This document shows positions 21,808 through 33,405 of a DNA stretch of 64,000 nt, piece by piece (the first letter of the stretch is position 1; each line of letters starts with the position of its first letter). The notes under the pieces were generated by a model, which worked only from the letters and a program-made list of their open reading frames with translations, searched no databases and was not told where the DNA came from. This DNA is from Phlebiopsis flavidoalba. Lineage: Eukaryota; Basidiomycota; Agaricomycetes; Polyporales; Phanerochaetaceae. The translations under genes and the position numbers were made by a program. The DNA lies in NCBI GenBank assembly GCA_035772785.1, contig JAOCPU010000060.1, positions 62,001-126,000 of the forward strand, read 5' to 3'.

Positions 21808-24800
21808 ATGTCCCTCCGCCGTAGGGCGAAAAAAGTCCATCGTCTCCTCCGCCGGGCCCTTTGTCGACCTCCCCGTCCCCCACAACACCGCCCTCAACAA
21901 GGCCGCGTCGCAGTCCACCTCGCTCTACCAGCAATGCTCCGTCCTCCGCACACGCTTGATGCGCGTGCACGACTTTTCCGCCTTTTTCTCGCTCTCAGCC
22001 AGCCCTGAGTCGTCCTCGGCGCGCCGCTCGACGGACCCCCGTCACCCAGCTCTGGGACTGCTTCGCGCTCGGCGTCCCGCTCTGCTTCCTCTTCAACCTC
22101 CTCCCCGCCGTGCACACGATCGACGTCGACACCGCGCACTTTGACCCCACCAATGAAAAGGCCCGCAAGCGCGCGATCGCCCAGTTCGCCATGGGCGTCC
22201 GCCAGCTCGAGGGCTGTGGCACGTTCACCGTCACGGACCTGTGGGACCGCAACTCGACGACGGCTTCGTCAAGGTGCGTTGCACCGCATCCCCCAAGCGG
22301 GGGAACCCAATTACTCACAGATGATAGGTCGTGAACATCGTGACGAGCGTCGTCGACATGCTGCCCGACGAGGCGTACATCGACGACATGCCGTCGTCGC
22401 CGCCGCTGTGCTCGCCGAAAGACTCGAGCGACTCGCTGCCGTCGGAGATGTTTGCGTCGAGCTCGCAGGAGTACCCGGGGCACCAGGTCGTGATGGAGCT
22501 CCTGCACACGGAGCGCAAGTACGTGCAGGACCTCGAGACGATGCAGGTGCGCGGCGCCTGCCTGTATTCCTTTTCCGAAACAACGCTTATGCGGGTTATG
22601 GGTGCAGCGGTACGCGACCGCGGCTGCGCAATCAAATACAATAGACCAGGGACACGATCCATCTGCTCTTCCCCGGCCTCAACAAGCTCCTCAACTTCCA
22701 GCGGAGATTCCTGATCAAGCTAGAGGGCATATGGGAGCTGCCTTGGAACGAGCGGCAGTAGGGGTGCCCCTTTCACAGAATTCGTGCGTTGTGTTCTTCC
22801 CCCTGCCTCTCCATACCCGGGGCGCTGATTCCGTCGCGTTCATTGTTTTCCTTGGCGTCTTTTTTTCCGACAATGCGTGCTTTGGTGCGGTGCATGGTCC
22901 GTTTGACACCCACAATAGGAGGAGGAGTTTGCGGTCTACGAGCCCTATTGTGCGAACTACACCTCGGCGAGCGAGATTATGCTCCAGGAGGAGCACCATC
23001 TGTCGGTGCGTAACCACCCCCCACCGCGGTTCCCGCGCCTATTCCCGTGCGCAGGCGCTGACTCACGGTTTACCAAACCAGGCTCTAGACCACATCCTCA
23101 ATGTGAAGTCGGAGTTGCCTGCCTTCCTCATCAAACCCGTTCAGCGCATATGCAAGTACCCCCTTCTGTTGGAGGTTGGTCATCTTTTACGCGTGATGCG
23201 CGCCCGAACTTTTTTTTTTGCTGACACTGGGCGCAGAGATTTGGTAAAGGTGCTCAACGGCAAGCAGGAGTACCCGTACCTGGAAGAACTTCAAAGCGGG
23301 CGTTGCGGCGGCGAAGCGAATCACTGACAAGATCAACGAGGAACAGCGCCGCGCGGAGAACATCGCGACGGTCAAGAACCTCGAGGGACGCGTCGAGGAC
23401 TGGAAGGGCCACCACATCTCCACTTTGGCACGCTCCTACTCGACGACATCTTCACGGTGACCAAGTCGGACATGGACCGCGAGTACCACGTCTTTTTGTT
23501 TGAGAAGATCATCCTCTGCTGCAAGGAGTACGTCCCCACGGGCCTCAACGCGAAGAAGGTGGAACAAGAGCATTCGCTCCTGAAAAAACAAGGCGTGCCG
23601 GCGCCGTTGAGTATCCCTAGCGGACCCAACGGGAAGAAGAAGAGCACGCCCCTTCTTCTCAAGGGCCGTATCTTCCTCAACAACGTCACTAGCGCGCGGC
23701 TTCCCAAAGTCAATGCGGGTTAGTTCTTTGAGTTTGCCGCTTTAGGCATCAGTGTTCTGATTGGGCTCTTTTAGGCCAAATATTCGCTCGCGGTGTACTG
23801 GAAGGGCGACGACGACGACCTGGAGTACTTTACGTTGCGCTGTCGTAACGAGGAGCAAACTGCAGGCTGTGGGAGAATCAGCTGAACCCGCCTTATCCAG
23901 GAGGTCGCTGCCCGCCGCCACGTCGGAAAAGCAGCAGGAGCGTGCACATGCGGTTCACGCATGTTGCAAACAGCACACGAGTCCCAGCGCCGACCGGACG
24001 CCAGAAACGGGTACGGCTACGACCGCACTTTCTCCATGTTCTCGCAGACGACCTCCGCCTCGGTCGCAAGCGCCACGATGGGCTCCTTCCCGCCGCCCAA
24101 CAGCGGCTCCCGGTCAAGTCGCTTCCCACAATCGGCCGTGCCAGGAGGACGCCGTGAGCGGCGGCCCGCACGGCTATCCCCCGTACGACGGCTTCGATGC
24201 GGACGGCGACGACGACTACGAGGACTACCCCGTCTCGGCGAGCGTCCCCGCGTCCGGCACCGCGCGACGCCCATGGGCGCAGCAAGCCGGAGTGGCCACA
24301 CGAGCATGCGCAGCAGTTAGACTGTCGCAGCCTCCGCCGCTGCCGCCGCACGCGTACCCCGCGAGGGCATGGCGCCGCCGGGGCGCGCGCCGAGCCCCGC
24401 CAACAGCCAGGGCGGCGAGCACGCACAGCAATCAGACAGCAGCGCCCCGCGACCTCCGCAGCCAGTTCAGCTCGACTAGAACCGCCTCCGCAGCGGGTAC
24501 GACCGCCCCCCGACTCGCGCGCGAGCGGGCACAGCAGCCAGGCCGCCGCCGCCGCACGCCGTCCGACACAGCGCTCGCGCAGCGCGAGCCAGCCGAGCGC
24601 GTACGTGGCCGCGCGGCAGCGGCGCCGCCGCCGCTGCCGACGGCGCTGCCATAGTGGCAGGCGCAGGCCGAGTGTGGCAGAGGGCAGCAAGCTCGTCCCG
24701 GCGCGTTGGGAGCAGCTCGAGCCAGGTCGACGGCGGACAAACAGCGCGGACTACTCGGGCCGAACAGCAGCACCGATCACGCCGTTTGGGGTCGAGCGAC

Positions 24801-25165
24801 TCGTCGCTGTCGGGCCTGACGGGGCGAGCGGAACAGCGCGCGCGCGCACGACCAAGGTGCTCGTGTCGGCGGGCGCAGCAGCTCGAGCTAGGGCCGTGCC
24901 TGTCAAGGTCATATAAGGTGCACTTCCAACAGAGGGACATTTTTGTGATCCAGGTGCCGCGCACGACGGGAGTACGAGGAGCTTCGTGGAGAAGGTCGGG
25001 CGCAAGATTCGGCTGTGTGGGCCAAGGCGCGACGACGCGGCCGCTGGCGCAGTCAAGTACAAGGACGAGGACGGGGACTTGGTCTCGCTCGGCTCGACGG
25101 AGGACGTGCAGATGGCGTTTGAGTCGTTCCGGCCAGGGAGCCAAGTGACGCTCTACGTCCAGTGA
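21808..25165 (+). CDS. CDC24: Rho guanine nucleotide exchange factor CDC24 (CH-like, DH, PH, PB1)
   Basis: Activates Cdc42 at sites of polarised growth. The ATG at 21808 reads MSLRRR before a one-base jump into GRKKSIVSSAGPFVDLPV and LNKAASQSTSLYQQCSVLR. The CH-like Cdc24 domain follows: QLWDCFALGVPLCFLFNLL and FTVTDLWDRNST (22070-22260). The DH domain spans about 22490-23350, with VVMELLHTERKYVQDLETMQ, LLFPGLNKLLNFQRRFLIKL, YEPYCANYTSASEIM, LPAFLIKPVQRICKYPLLLE and AAKRITDKINEEQRR. The PH domain (about 23400-23900) shows LLDDIFTVTKSDMDREYHVF, LFEKIILCCKEY, LKGRIFLNNVT and YWKGDDDDLEYFTLRC. A long Ser/Pro/Gln-rich linker (23.9-24.85 kb) precedes a PB1 domain with the acidic YKDEDGDLVSLGSTEDVQMA motif (OPCA type, expected to bind a Bem1/Scd2 scaffold). 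The stop is at 25163-25165. At least six introns are present. Confidence 0.95.
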
Positions 25166-27428
25166 GGCACCTTTTCCTGCTGAACCATGCTGCGCTACCT
25201 CCCCCCCTCTTCATACTTGCCGTCGCTTTTGTGTCGCATCCGCTCTTCGTTCCGCACCTGTCCCCATCCCCGGAGTACGCGCCATCTGCTGAAATCCTGA
25301 CCATGCAATTATCATTATACGGAATTCTACATCTGCACGCTCGTTCGTTCTTGCCCTATCTCCCTTGTCTGCCTCTGTCTGTATATACGACCCGTCCACG
25401 ATTTATTCTTTTTTTTCTGGTACTATTACTCCCGGTCCTCTCAGTTCGTATGGCCTCCTCGTTCTCTCTCTCCCTCTCTCTCGGTACTCTACGCAGCTTG
25501 TGCACATCGCTTAACAACCCCCCACCCACACCCTCCTTCGCCCATATATCTCTTTTCTCGCTCATGCCATATTCCCCGTCACATCTAACTCACGTTTCAT
25601 TTTTCGGGCCGACGTCAATATCTCTCTCTCTCTCCAATTTTCCTTACCCCCTCGTGGACGGCTTTATCGGTCACCTTGCGCTGTCGTGGAAGGTCGCCCC
25701 CCCTCCGCGAGCCGCAACGTAGTAATATTCTCCTCCTTTTTTCGTAGCATGTAGCCCGTACTAGAGACGCTGCCCTCATCCCCTAGGCCTCTTTGCTTTC
25801 GGAAGGCTGGTTCAATGGAAAAATTCAACTTATTTTATCCACCTCTATGCTCGAAATTAGACTGAAAATCGAAACATCGCAATTCTCGCACTGCAATTCG
25901 CGGCGGGGCGGGATGCGCCGGAGAGTCGGACACCGCACGACGAATGCGGTAAGTACGTTCGTGAGCCTGTGCCGCAATATAGCCTGATATCCGGCCTTTC
26001 AGAGCGATACGAACACACCAACACCATCTTCGAGGTGCGCTCTGCCTCGCGATTTGATGGATGTGGCCTCTTGAATTGCAGCTGTGAGAACGTGCGACGC
26101 GATACGCGACGTCGAGGAATGCTCCAGCTCAGGGTAGGTGGGCAATGTCGTTAACCCCCCCGGCGCCCAATAAATGCTAGCCCGTTTCGTCAGGGCGATA
26201 TTGGGCCTCGGGCGGTGTGTCGGGGGTTTCCCCATTTTGCTTCCGTTCGCTAAGCGCATTTCAGCGAGATTAAAATTGGGTGGCCTGGCTGCTAATGTTC
26301 AATCATTGCAAAGCGTCGCGTGATCGTGCGCACACGTGGATGTCGCTCATGTACACCTCAGATGAGCACCGTGGGCGCAACTCGACTTCTATAGAGGCTC
26401 GAGCATTTGCGATGCGCGGTGGAATTTGGCCGCAATCCTGCCCGGATTTGTACCGAATTCAAATCTGCATCGAGAAGAGGGCTCGTCGGAAACACATCGA
26501 GGCTCGACTTGGAAATTGCCCCAACTCGCTCAAATAATGGAAATTGGTCTGCGCGATGGTCTGCGCAAAGGTACGGTCAGTTCTGCATGATCTGAACAGC
26601 TTATTAGCATCTACAACTTAGCTCACTTGCTCTTCATCACTTCACAAAGACCAATTCCATGATCTTCAAGCTTATGCCTCATCTCGATTATGGCAGCAAG
26701 AAATTTCATCTGTCGAGCCGGTGTATAACCAAAGCACCTCCCCGAAGCTAACAGTATCATATACCAGCCCCCGACTCATCCCGCGATCCGTCCTCCACGA
26801 ACGTCACTCACCCTCCCGCAGCACGCTTCTCCGACAATCACAGCTCTCCTCGAACCCTTTCCCCGCCGCACGAACAAACCTAACACTGCACCATCTCCGG
26901 AGCACGATAAATGCGCGCATCGCACGATCTGTTCATAACAGAGTTCAAGCTTCCGAAGGCCCGTCGGCCCTGATACCGCCGCTCCAAACGAGGGTTAGGA
27001 TTCCCCGCGCAATGGAAGGGGCACAACTGCGCGTCCGAACAGCTTCTCCGGATAGCGGGGAGGCTGTTTGTGATGAGACCGCTCCCGACGTGGGCGATTG
27101 GATATCCGGCTTCACTGTTTAGAACGCGATGCTGTCTGCGTGCGTTCTCACAGTGTTTAATACCGCGAGCTGCCTGCAGGGATTAATATCAAATGATATC
27201 ATGGGATGTATAGAGCGAACAGTTCTTCAGAAGCAAATTCCAGCATTTGGGACGTAAACTGACATTCCTTTCCTCATAATCCGCCAACGTGGGCTTCCCG
27301 AATCACCGCTTTTTCATTGCTTTTGTTATAAGAAGTAAACACTGTGATCTCTATCCATTGTTCAAGTTCGACGAGTTACAAACACTGCAGTTTATCGATA
27401 AAGGACGTTCCGAATGGTACACACAAGG
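25166..27428. other. Intergenic region after CDC24
   Basis: From 25170 to about 25720 the plus strand is pyrimidine-rich, with CT runs at 25463-25482 and 25620-25635, and probably holds the CDC24 3' UTR. A 133-residue frame at 26721-27122 (+) is open without interruption but shows only basic low-complexity sequence. I rate it about 0.2 as a gene. Nothing else is recognised. Confidence 0.45.
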
Positions 27429-30400
27429 TTATGCGCGGGAATGAAGAAAAGACACTGAAGGGAAGATGATTGCAATCTCCAAAACGCGGTTGATGCTACA
27501 ATGAGAAAGAATTGCTCCTGATGGGTCGTGTATGCGTGGGTGCCCGTCGGAATAAAGAAAATACGAGAAAATCGGCCGTTTAATTGTATTGGCGCGCGTG
27601 TAGGCAGGAAATCTAGAGGGCGTCGGGAGAGATGTCGCCCAGCGTGTTGTTTGTCGGCGGCGCTGTAAGCACTGAAGGCGGATGGTGTGTTTCCGGACCA
27701 TACGCTGACTGGGCATCGAGGGTTTCCTGTAAAAGCAACATCAGCATCTGCCACTAACATGTTCAAAATCATGGACTCACGTCGAAATAGTGATTCACGA
27801 TACCTATTGGCGGGGGCTGCAAGAGTATGTCAATAACCATAACACAGCCAACAAACTAAGAACTCACTCTTTGGAGTCTTTGGCAGACGGCAGCTCGCAC
27901 CGCTTTGCAAGATGTGATACGCGACGAGTCCGGACCTGTCCCACGCATCTCAGGGGGAAAGCTCGGGTACGGACAGTAGGAGATACACACCATCCAGTCT
28001 GATGCGATGCACCGATGCCGCGCTCCCATCATCACCGTGGAAGTACTACCGGAAACAAACATCAGCATCCGGCTGTTCACAACTCGCCGCAATGCGTGGG
28101 CGCACCTCGTAGAACCAGACATAGTCCCGGAAGTGCGGGTCACGGTCCAGCTTGACGTTCCCTCCGTTGGTGGCCCGCTTCCCCGACGTCCGTCGCGGCC
28201 AAAGATATGGATGACACGGTGCTGAATCTCTTCTGCGACGTTGGCGAGGTTCATGTAGTCACCGCGGAGCCGGTGGGGCACTCGACCTGAACTTCATCTC
28301 CGTAGTACTGGTAGAACCTCTGCAAACTCTCGATCAAGAGGAAGTTGACCGCCAGCCCTACACAAGATTAAGTTAGATTTTTCAACAGCAATAGCGGGTA
28401 GGGCGGGAGTCGTACAGATAGGTCCTCGCCAGTTAGAGTTTTTCCACCGAACATGCCGGACATGGAATCACCCCAGGCCAGTAGTTCACTTCGTAGTGTT
28501 GGCCGTGTACATCCATACGCCCCAAGGTTGATCCTTGTGTTTCTTCGACAGACTAGGAGGCAATTAGAATCAGACCGGAGAAGCGAGTGCGTCAGGAATG
28601 TACGTACGATCGGATACCGTGGTCACTGAGGAACTCGTCCTCGTCAAGCATGACCTGTAAGATCCTCTCAAGCCGCTCCTTACTCGCTAACGCAAGCAAT
28701 CGACGCTCGCCACGACCCGAACTGTATCACTATTCAGCGGACGGTCCGTGGATATGGGAAACAAGAAAGCGTACCCTTCATGTTAGCCATGTTCCGCTCA
28801 GACATCTCGGGACGGTTCTCAATGAACCATTCCATGCGTTTCTTGAACCCAGGCAGGCGGTTGATGACGCTGGGCTCCAAGACGAGTGTGGCGTACAGCG
28901 GGATCAGACCAACCAAACTGCGCAACACCAGGCAGCTGCTGGTGTGGCCGGAGTCGAACTGTAATGGCATCGTAGTACATGCCGTCTTCTTCGTTCCACA
29001 GGCTCAGCTCGCTGTCACCCTCCTTGTAGGTCATGGCATCTGCGATGAAGATGAAGTGCTATGACGCGGCAGGTAAGCGATCGTGCATAGAGCTGCCTCA
29101 AATGTGACTGACCTCGAAGAACTTGGACGCAATATCCTCGTACACCGGTTGTGTTTTCGCCAGCTCAAGAGCGATGTTCAACCCTGCACCGGTCAGTTCG
29201 TATCTAGCTCCCGACACGCATACATCGACTCACATGTTCAAGGCGTAGAACGCCATCCAACGCCGTACCATCAGCCTGACGCAGCGTTCCTCCGGTGGGC
29301 AACGGCTCCGACCGGTTTGAACACACCAATGTTGTCCAGTCCGCAGGATCCGAGGACCACCCTCAAAGACGTTGTTTCCGCCCGCGTCACTTTGCGGTTC
29401 ACCCACCACGTGAAATTGAGCAAGAGCTTCTGGAAGACACGCTCGAGGAAGGAGACGTCCTCGGTGCCGTAGAGCTTGCGCTCGATCTTGAACACACGGA
29501 ATGTTGCCCCTACGCGGCAATTAGTTTACTGGAGTGTGCGTAGATCCAGTACTAACCATGCGTGAACGGGAGGGTTAACATCCCCAAAGTTCCATTCCAC
29601 TCGTAAGCCGGAATTTGGCCATCAGGCTTCATGTACCACTCTCGTGTGAGCAGGTCAAGCTGCTTCTTCGCGAAGCCAGGATCGACGACCGCTAGTGGGA
29701 TACAGTGGAACGCGGTATCCCAAGCAGCGAAGAAGGGTACTCCCACCTGAAAGCGCATATAGTCAGCTCAATTGGCACAGATGTGAGGATTACTGCACAT
29801 ACTTGTCTGGCATCGACAGAACATCCGAGATATGCAAGTGGCGCCATTCCTGCCGAACACGATAGCTTAGCGAACGGACGACATGGTAAACAAGGATAGG
29901 GAGAGAGCGTACCCTGTTGCGGGAATGTGTTTCAGCTCTCGGGGGCGGAGGCGGCTGCTTAGGATCACCCTCCATCCACGGCTTCTGGATGAACTGGTAG
30001 AAACTGCTTCGTCCACAGACCATACCACTGAACGCCTGCCTCATAATCTGCCTGAAGTCGTCGCTGATCGGGCCCAAGACGAGACCATTGTAGAACTCGT
30101 TAGCCTCCTCCCTACGCTCCTCGACCATATCGTCGAACACGTCCCTCGTCCTCGACGCTTGGGTCTTCGGCGGGCTTTGGCGCGGGGTGAGCTTCATGCG
30201 CACGACGGCGCAGCCGCCGCGGGGAGGGACGTCGCGGAAGACATAGTGCGCCGCGGACTTGGTGCCCTTCTTCTCCGGGTTCACAAACGACGAGGTGAAG
30301 CGGGAAGGTCGTGCGAGGGTTCCTTTCGTCGAGCTCGGACGGGGGAGTCTCCCGTCGTCGTCTCTGTAGCCGCCGCTGGTCTTCGGTGTGGGACTGCGTC

Positions 30401-32145
30401 TGGCGGTGGAAGTCTTGGCCCGAGAAAGACACCGCCCTGCGACTCCTTTCTCTTCGGGACGGTGCGCTGCGATGGATCACTCGTGGTCCGTGGAACGCGT
30501 CCTTCACGAACGGCGTTTCGTTCTGTCCACCATACAGCCGTGCAAAGTGTGGTGTTGTTTTCTGTGAACAGCAATTTTGGTGGGAAGACTCCCTCTCCCG
30601 TCTGTCTCACTTCTTCGCCTTGATGAGTCGACTGGGGGAGGTGACGGGAGGGCAGTAGAAGGTTATATTTGCCCAGTGGAGTGATGCTTCGCGTAATGAC
30701 ACCCTCCGTGCCAGACGCGTACAATGGTAGGCTTCGGCGGGTGGTCATGACTCCCAAGAACCAGGTGTTTGGAACCAGAATTGAGGGACCACATGCAGTG
30801 TCCCCGCAGGTCCAGGGCCGCGATTGTAAAATGTCGTGATGCGGACGTAGATACTGTCCGGGTCTTGTTCGTACCTTGGCATCTATCTCAAAGTGTTAGT
30901 CAGAAGTGCATATATGCGCCCTTTCTGCTTGGTGTATGACCCACCTCTACAAATACATCCCAGTAGCGGTCATCGTCAAAGCAGTCGTGTCTAGAATCTC
31001 GAATTCGTGGGGACATCGCGCGGCCGCGGTTGATGATGGTTTTCTCTAACAAGCTCCTCGTACTGGATATGCTCTTCTGAGGATATTTGTGTAGAGGAAC
31101 TTCATGTACGAGTGTGAGTGGGTGTAGAGTCCGGACGCGGTAATAGTACAGTTCTTTGACGTCCTCTCATCGTGGTATTTCCTTGGGTGGTCACGGTAAC
31201 ACCAAAGAGACGGTTCCTTGAGAATGGGATCTTCGCCATTCCACACGGAGAGACCAAAGCATACACGTTGGTGGTTGTCAGAGATACCCGCAAGGCCGTC
31301 CTCACCCCATCGGTAGGCGCGAGATCGAGCATGATCATGGGGGGGAAGTGAGACCAAGCGTCGCCGTTGGAAGAGTAGTCCTCTCGGACCTGTACCACAG
31401 CCTAAGCAGAAGCAACACCGTGAGTAAGACCCTAGTTGTGTGACGCTCGCCGCCCCGCATCAGGCCGAGGGCAAGCCGCCCTCTAGGATAGACTTGGGGG
31501 TGCGTGTATCGATCACGACACGGTTGTTGGGCGGCGACAGCGAGCGATAGAGAGAGGACATAGACTTACCCATTGCCTGTCGCTGACATAGGGACCTCCC
31601 TCGCTTCCAGTGCAGCTCCTTGTTGTCGTCCTGAACAAGCCTGTAGCGTTCCGCGCCGTGATAGTCCGTGCCCGAGTTTGCGCGACGAGCCGCTCACGGA
31701 AGGACCTCGAGTCCCGAGACTGGTCGGGGTTTCGGGGACGAGTCGGATTTGGAGTTTTGTTCAGTTTGCGGATGTAGGGGGAGTGGGCTGAGCGGGGGGT
31801 GTTGGCTTTGGGATCTGGATGCTGAGTGGGGACGTCGGGGGCAGGACGCGCCGCGGCGGGCTCGTTGCTGCTGCCATTCGCCGTCTTGCCATCGCTGGCG
31901 GGCTTGTTCCTTGCCAAAGAGCTTCCCGCGGATCTGTTCTGCGCGGACATGTTGGCGAGGGGGGTGGTGGTGGTTGAAGGGGAAGAAACGGTGTCGGTCT
32001 GGACGAGCTGAGCGTCTCTTGAATTTAAGGAACGATTTTGGGTTCTCTGGACGGGCGGAGAAGCAGAACGCGTCGAGGGCGCTTGAGCGCCCCTCCCGAC
32101 GTCATCGTTCTCGCCCTCTGCGCTCCCCGCGCGCGCCCTCGACAT
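27429..32145 (-). CDS. GH63 glucosidase-like protein of the YMR196W type
   Basis: Large (alpha/alpha)6-barrel protein of glycoside hydrolase family 63, without a signal peptide and so probably cytosolic. The start at 32145 gives a Ser/Thr-rich leader of about 150 residues. After it come [10 protein letters not shown] (31575) and [17 protein letters not shown] (31350-31390), where homologues read [20 protein letters not shown]. Then [37 protein letters not shown] sequence (30800-30880) and [20 protein letters not shown] (30000-30050) follow. The core holds [20 protein letters not shown] (29700), [32 protein letters not shown] (29400) and DNIGVF. It continues with [28 protein letters not shown] (29000) and [20 protein letters not shown] (28330-28440). 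[12 protein letters not shown] and [11 protein letters not shown] (27950-28140) end the barrel; a tail continues to about 27.43 kb. The yeast homologue's substrate is, to my knowledge, undefined. The acidic residues in WDTAFH-type and WNEEDG regions fit GH63. Many introns and frame jumps. Confidence 0.88.
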
Positions 32146-33405
32146 CGGTCAATCGTTCACCGACACGACACCCCGAGGCTGCCCACCGTCCCATCGTGTT
32201 TCTGATATTTTGTTTTTTTCTTTCTCTTTTTCTCTTCAACGGCGCGCGTTTTCTACACAAAGACATGCTCGAGAGACAAAAGACCGATGGGGTATCTAGA
32301 CTCCTTACTCCACCGCGTCTTCGCGAAGAAGCCGGCAAACGTTGATAATCGTCCAGGCTGGATCTCATATCACCAGCACCGCGCTACAAAAACGATAGGT
32401 TGATAGCTGCGGCCTGCTCCAGCTAGCACGCGTCAGCGACTGCGTGTTTAAAAACGTAAAGGAAGCGTTCAACGCTGGCTGGCGTCCGAATATATAGGTT
32501 CATCTTGGACGCTCCCACGAAGATGCGCTTCGCTTACATCCTCAAAGCGTGGTGTTGCGGTCTATCAACTGTCTCGACCGCACGTCATGTCCGCACTCAA
32601 TCTCTCATCTTATGCGCTCTTAGCATACTGACGCACATCAGAACACTGGAAACTCTGCAAGACTATTTCTTATAGATTTACGAATTATTTTGGGTTTCGT
32701 TGCGAACAAAAACACAACACACTTGCGCGTCGTTCGATACTACCGTCTCCGGGTCATGATCAAGAATCCAGTCGTAAAGCTTGACCCTCATGCATATCCC
32801 GTCTCACCGGGCCACATTCCCCAGCACCGGGCGCGACACAGCATCCTATGCCCTAGTCAAACTCGTGACCGTGTTGTCTCACTTGCCATCCATTATGCGA
32901 GACACAGTTAGCAGAGGAACCACTGCCCACCTCTTATCATGTCCTCAAATTGCCTCGGGCTTCCCATCCCGCCAACTTCGCTGTAGACGACCCCGAGTTC
33001 GAAACTGCTCCTCGAACGGCAACTGGTTGATGCAAAACGTAACGCGTTAAGGAGGTCTTTGCTTTAACTTGCAGGATTTAACTCGAAATTATTCAATACA
33101 TGAACGCGATGTATAAGTGTATTGTATAGAACACGTTTGATGGCTGCAGAGGTGGAGCGTGTGCCTCAACGCGACTCGTAACGCGACTGTCACAGGGAGA
33201 CGGTCACAGTTATCATGATGTCTTGGCTTCGAGCATACGCTCGACCTTACACAGCATAGGCGGGAAACCTAATTCCAAACCACGACATTCATTAAGATAC
33301 AAAAGTTAGGCTGTGTACGCATATAATCGTACATCGTGAAGATGAGTAAGTATGTGTTCTTTCCAACCCGAAGAAAAACCACAGAGTCATGAGTACCACA
33401 AAAAC
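32146..33405. other. Intergenic region upstream of the GH63 gene
   Basis: Contains the presumed promoter of the GH63 gene, with a T-rich stretch at 32205-32235 just before its start and a 'tatatag' at 32491-32497. Short frames such as 32690-32911 (+) carry no known motif. Confidence 0.45.

Noticed and set aside
25460..25640. CT microsatellites as functional repeats
   Set aside because: Short pyrimidine runs are common in fungal untranslated regions, and nothing here suggests more than a 3' UTR.
26721..27122. 133-codon open frame as a protein-coding gene
   Set aside because: Basic, low-complexity composition with no homologous motif and no intron signals. I kept it only as a note in the intergenic entry.
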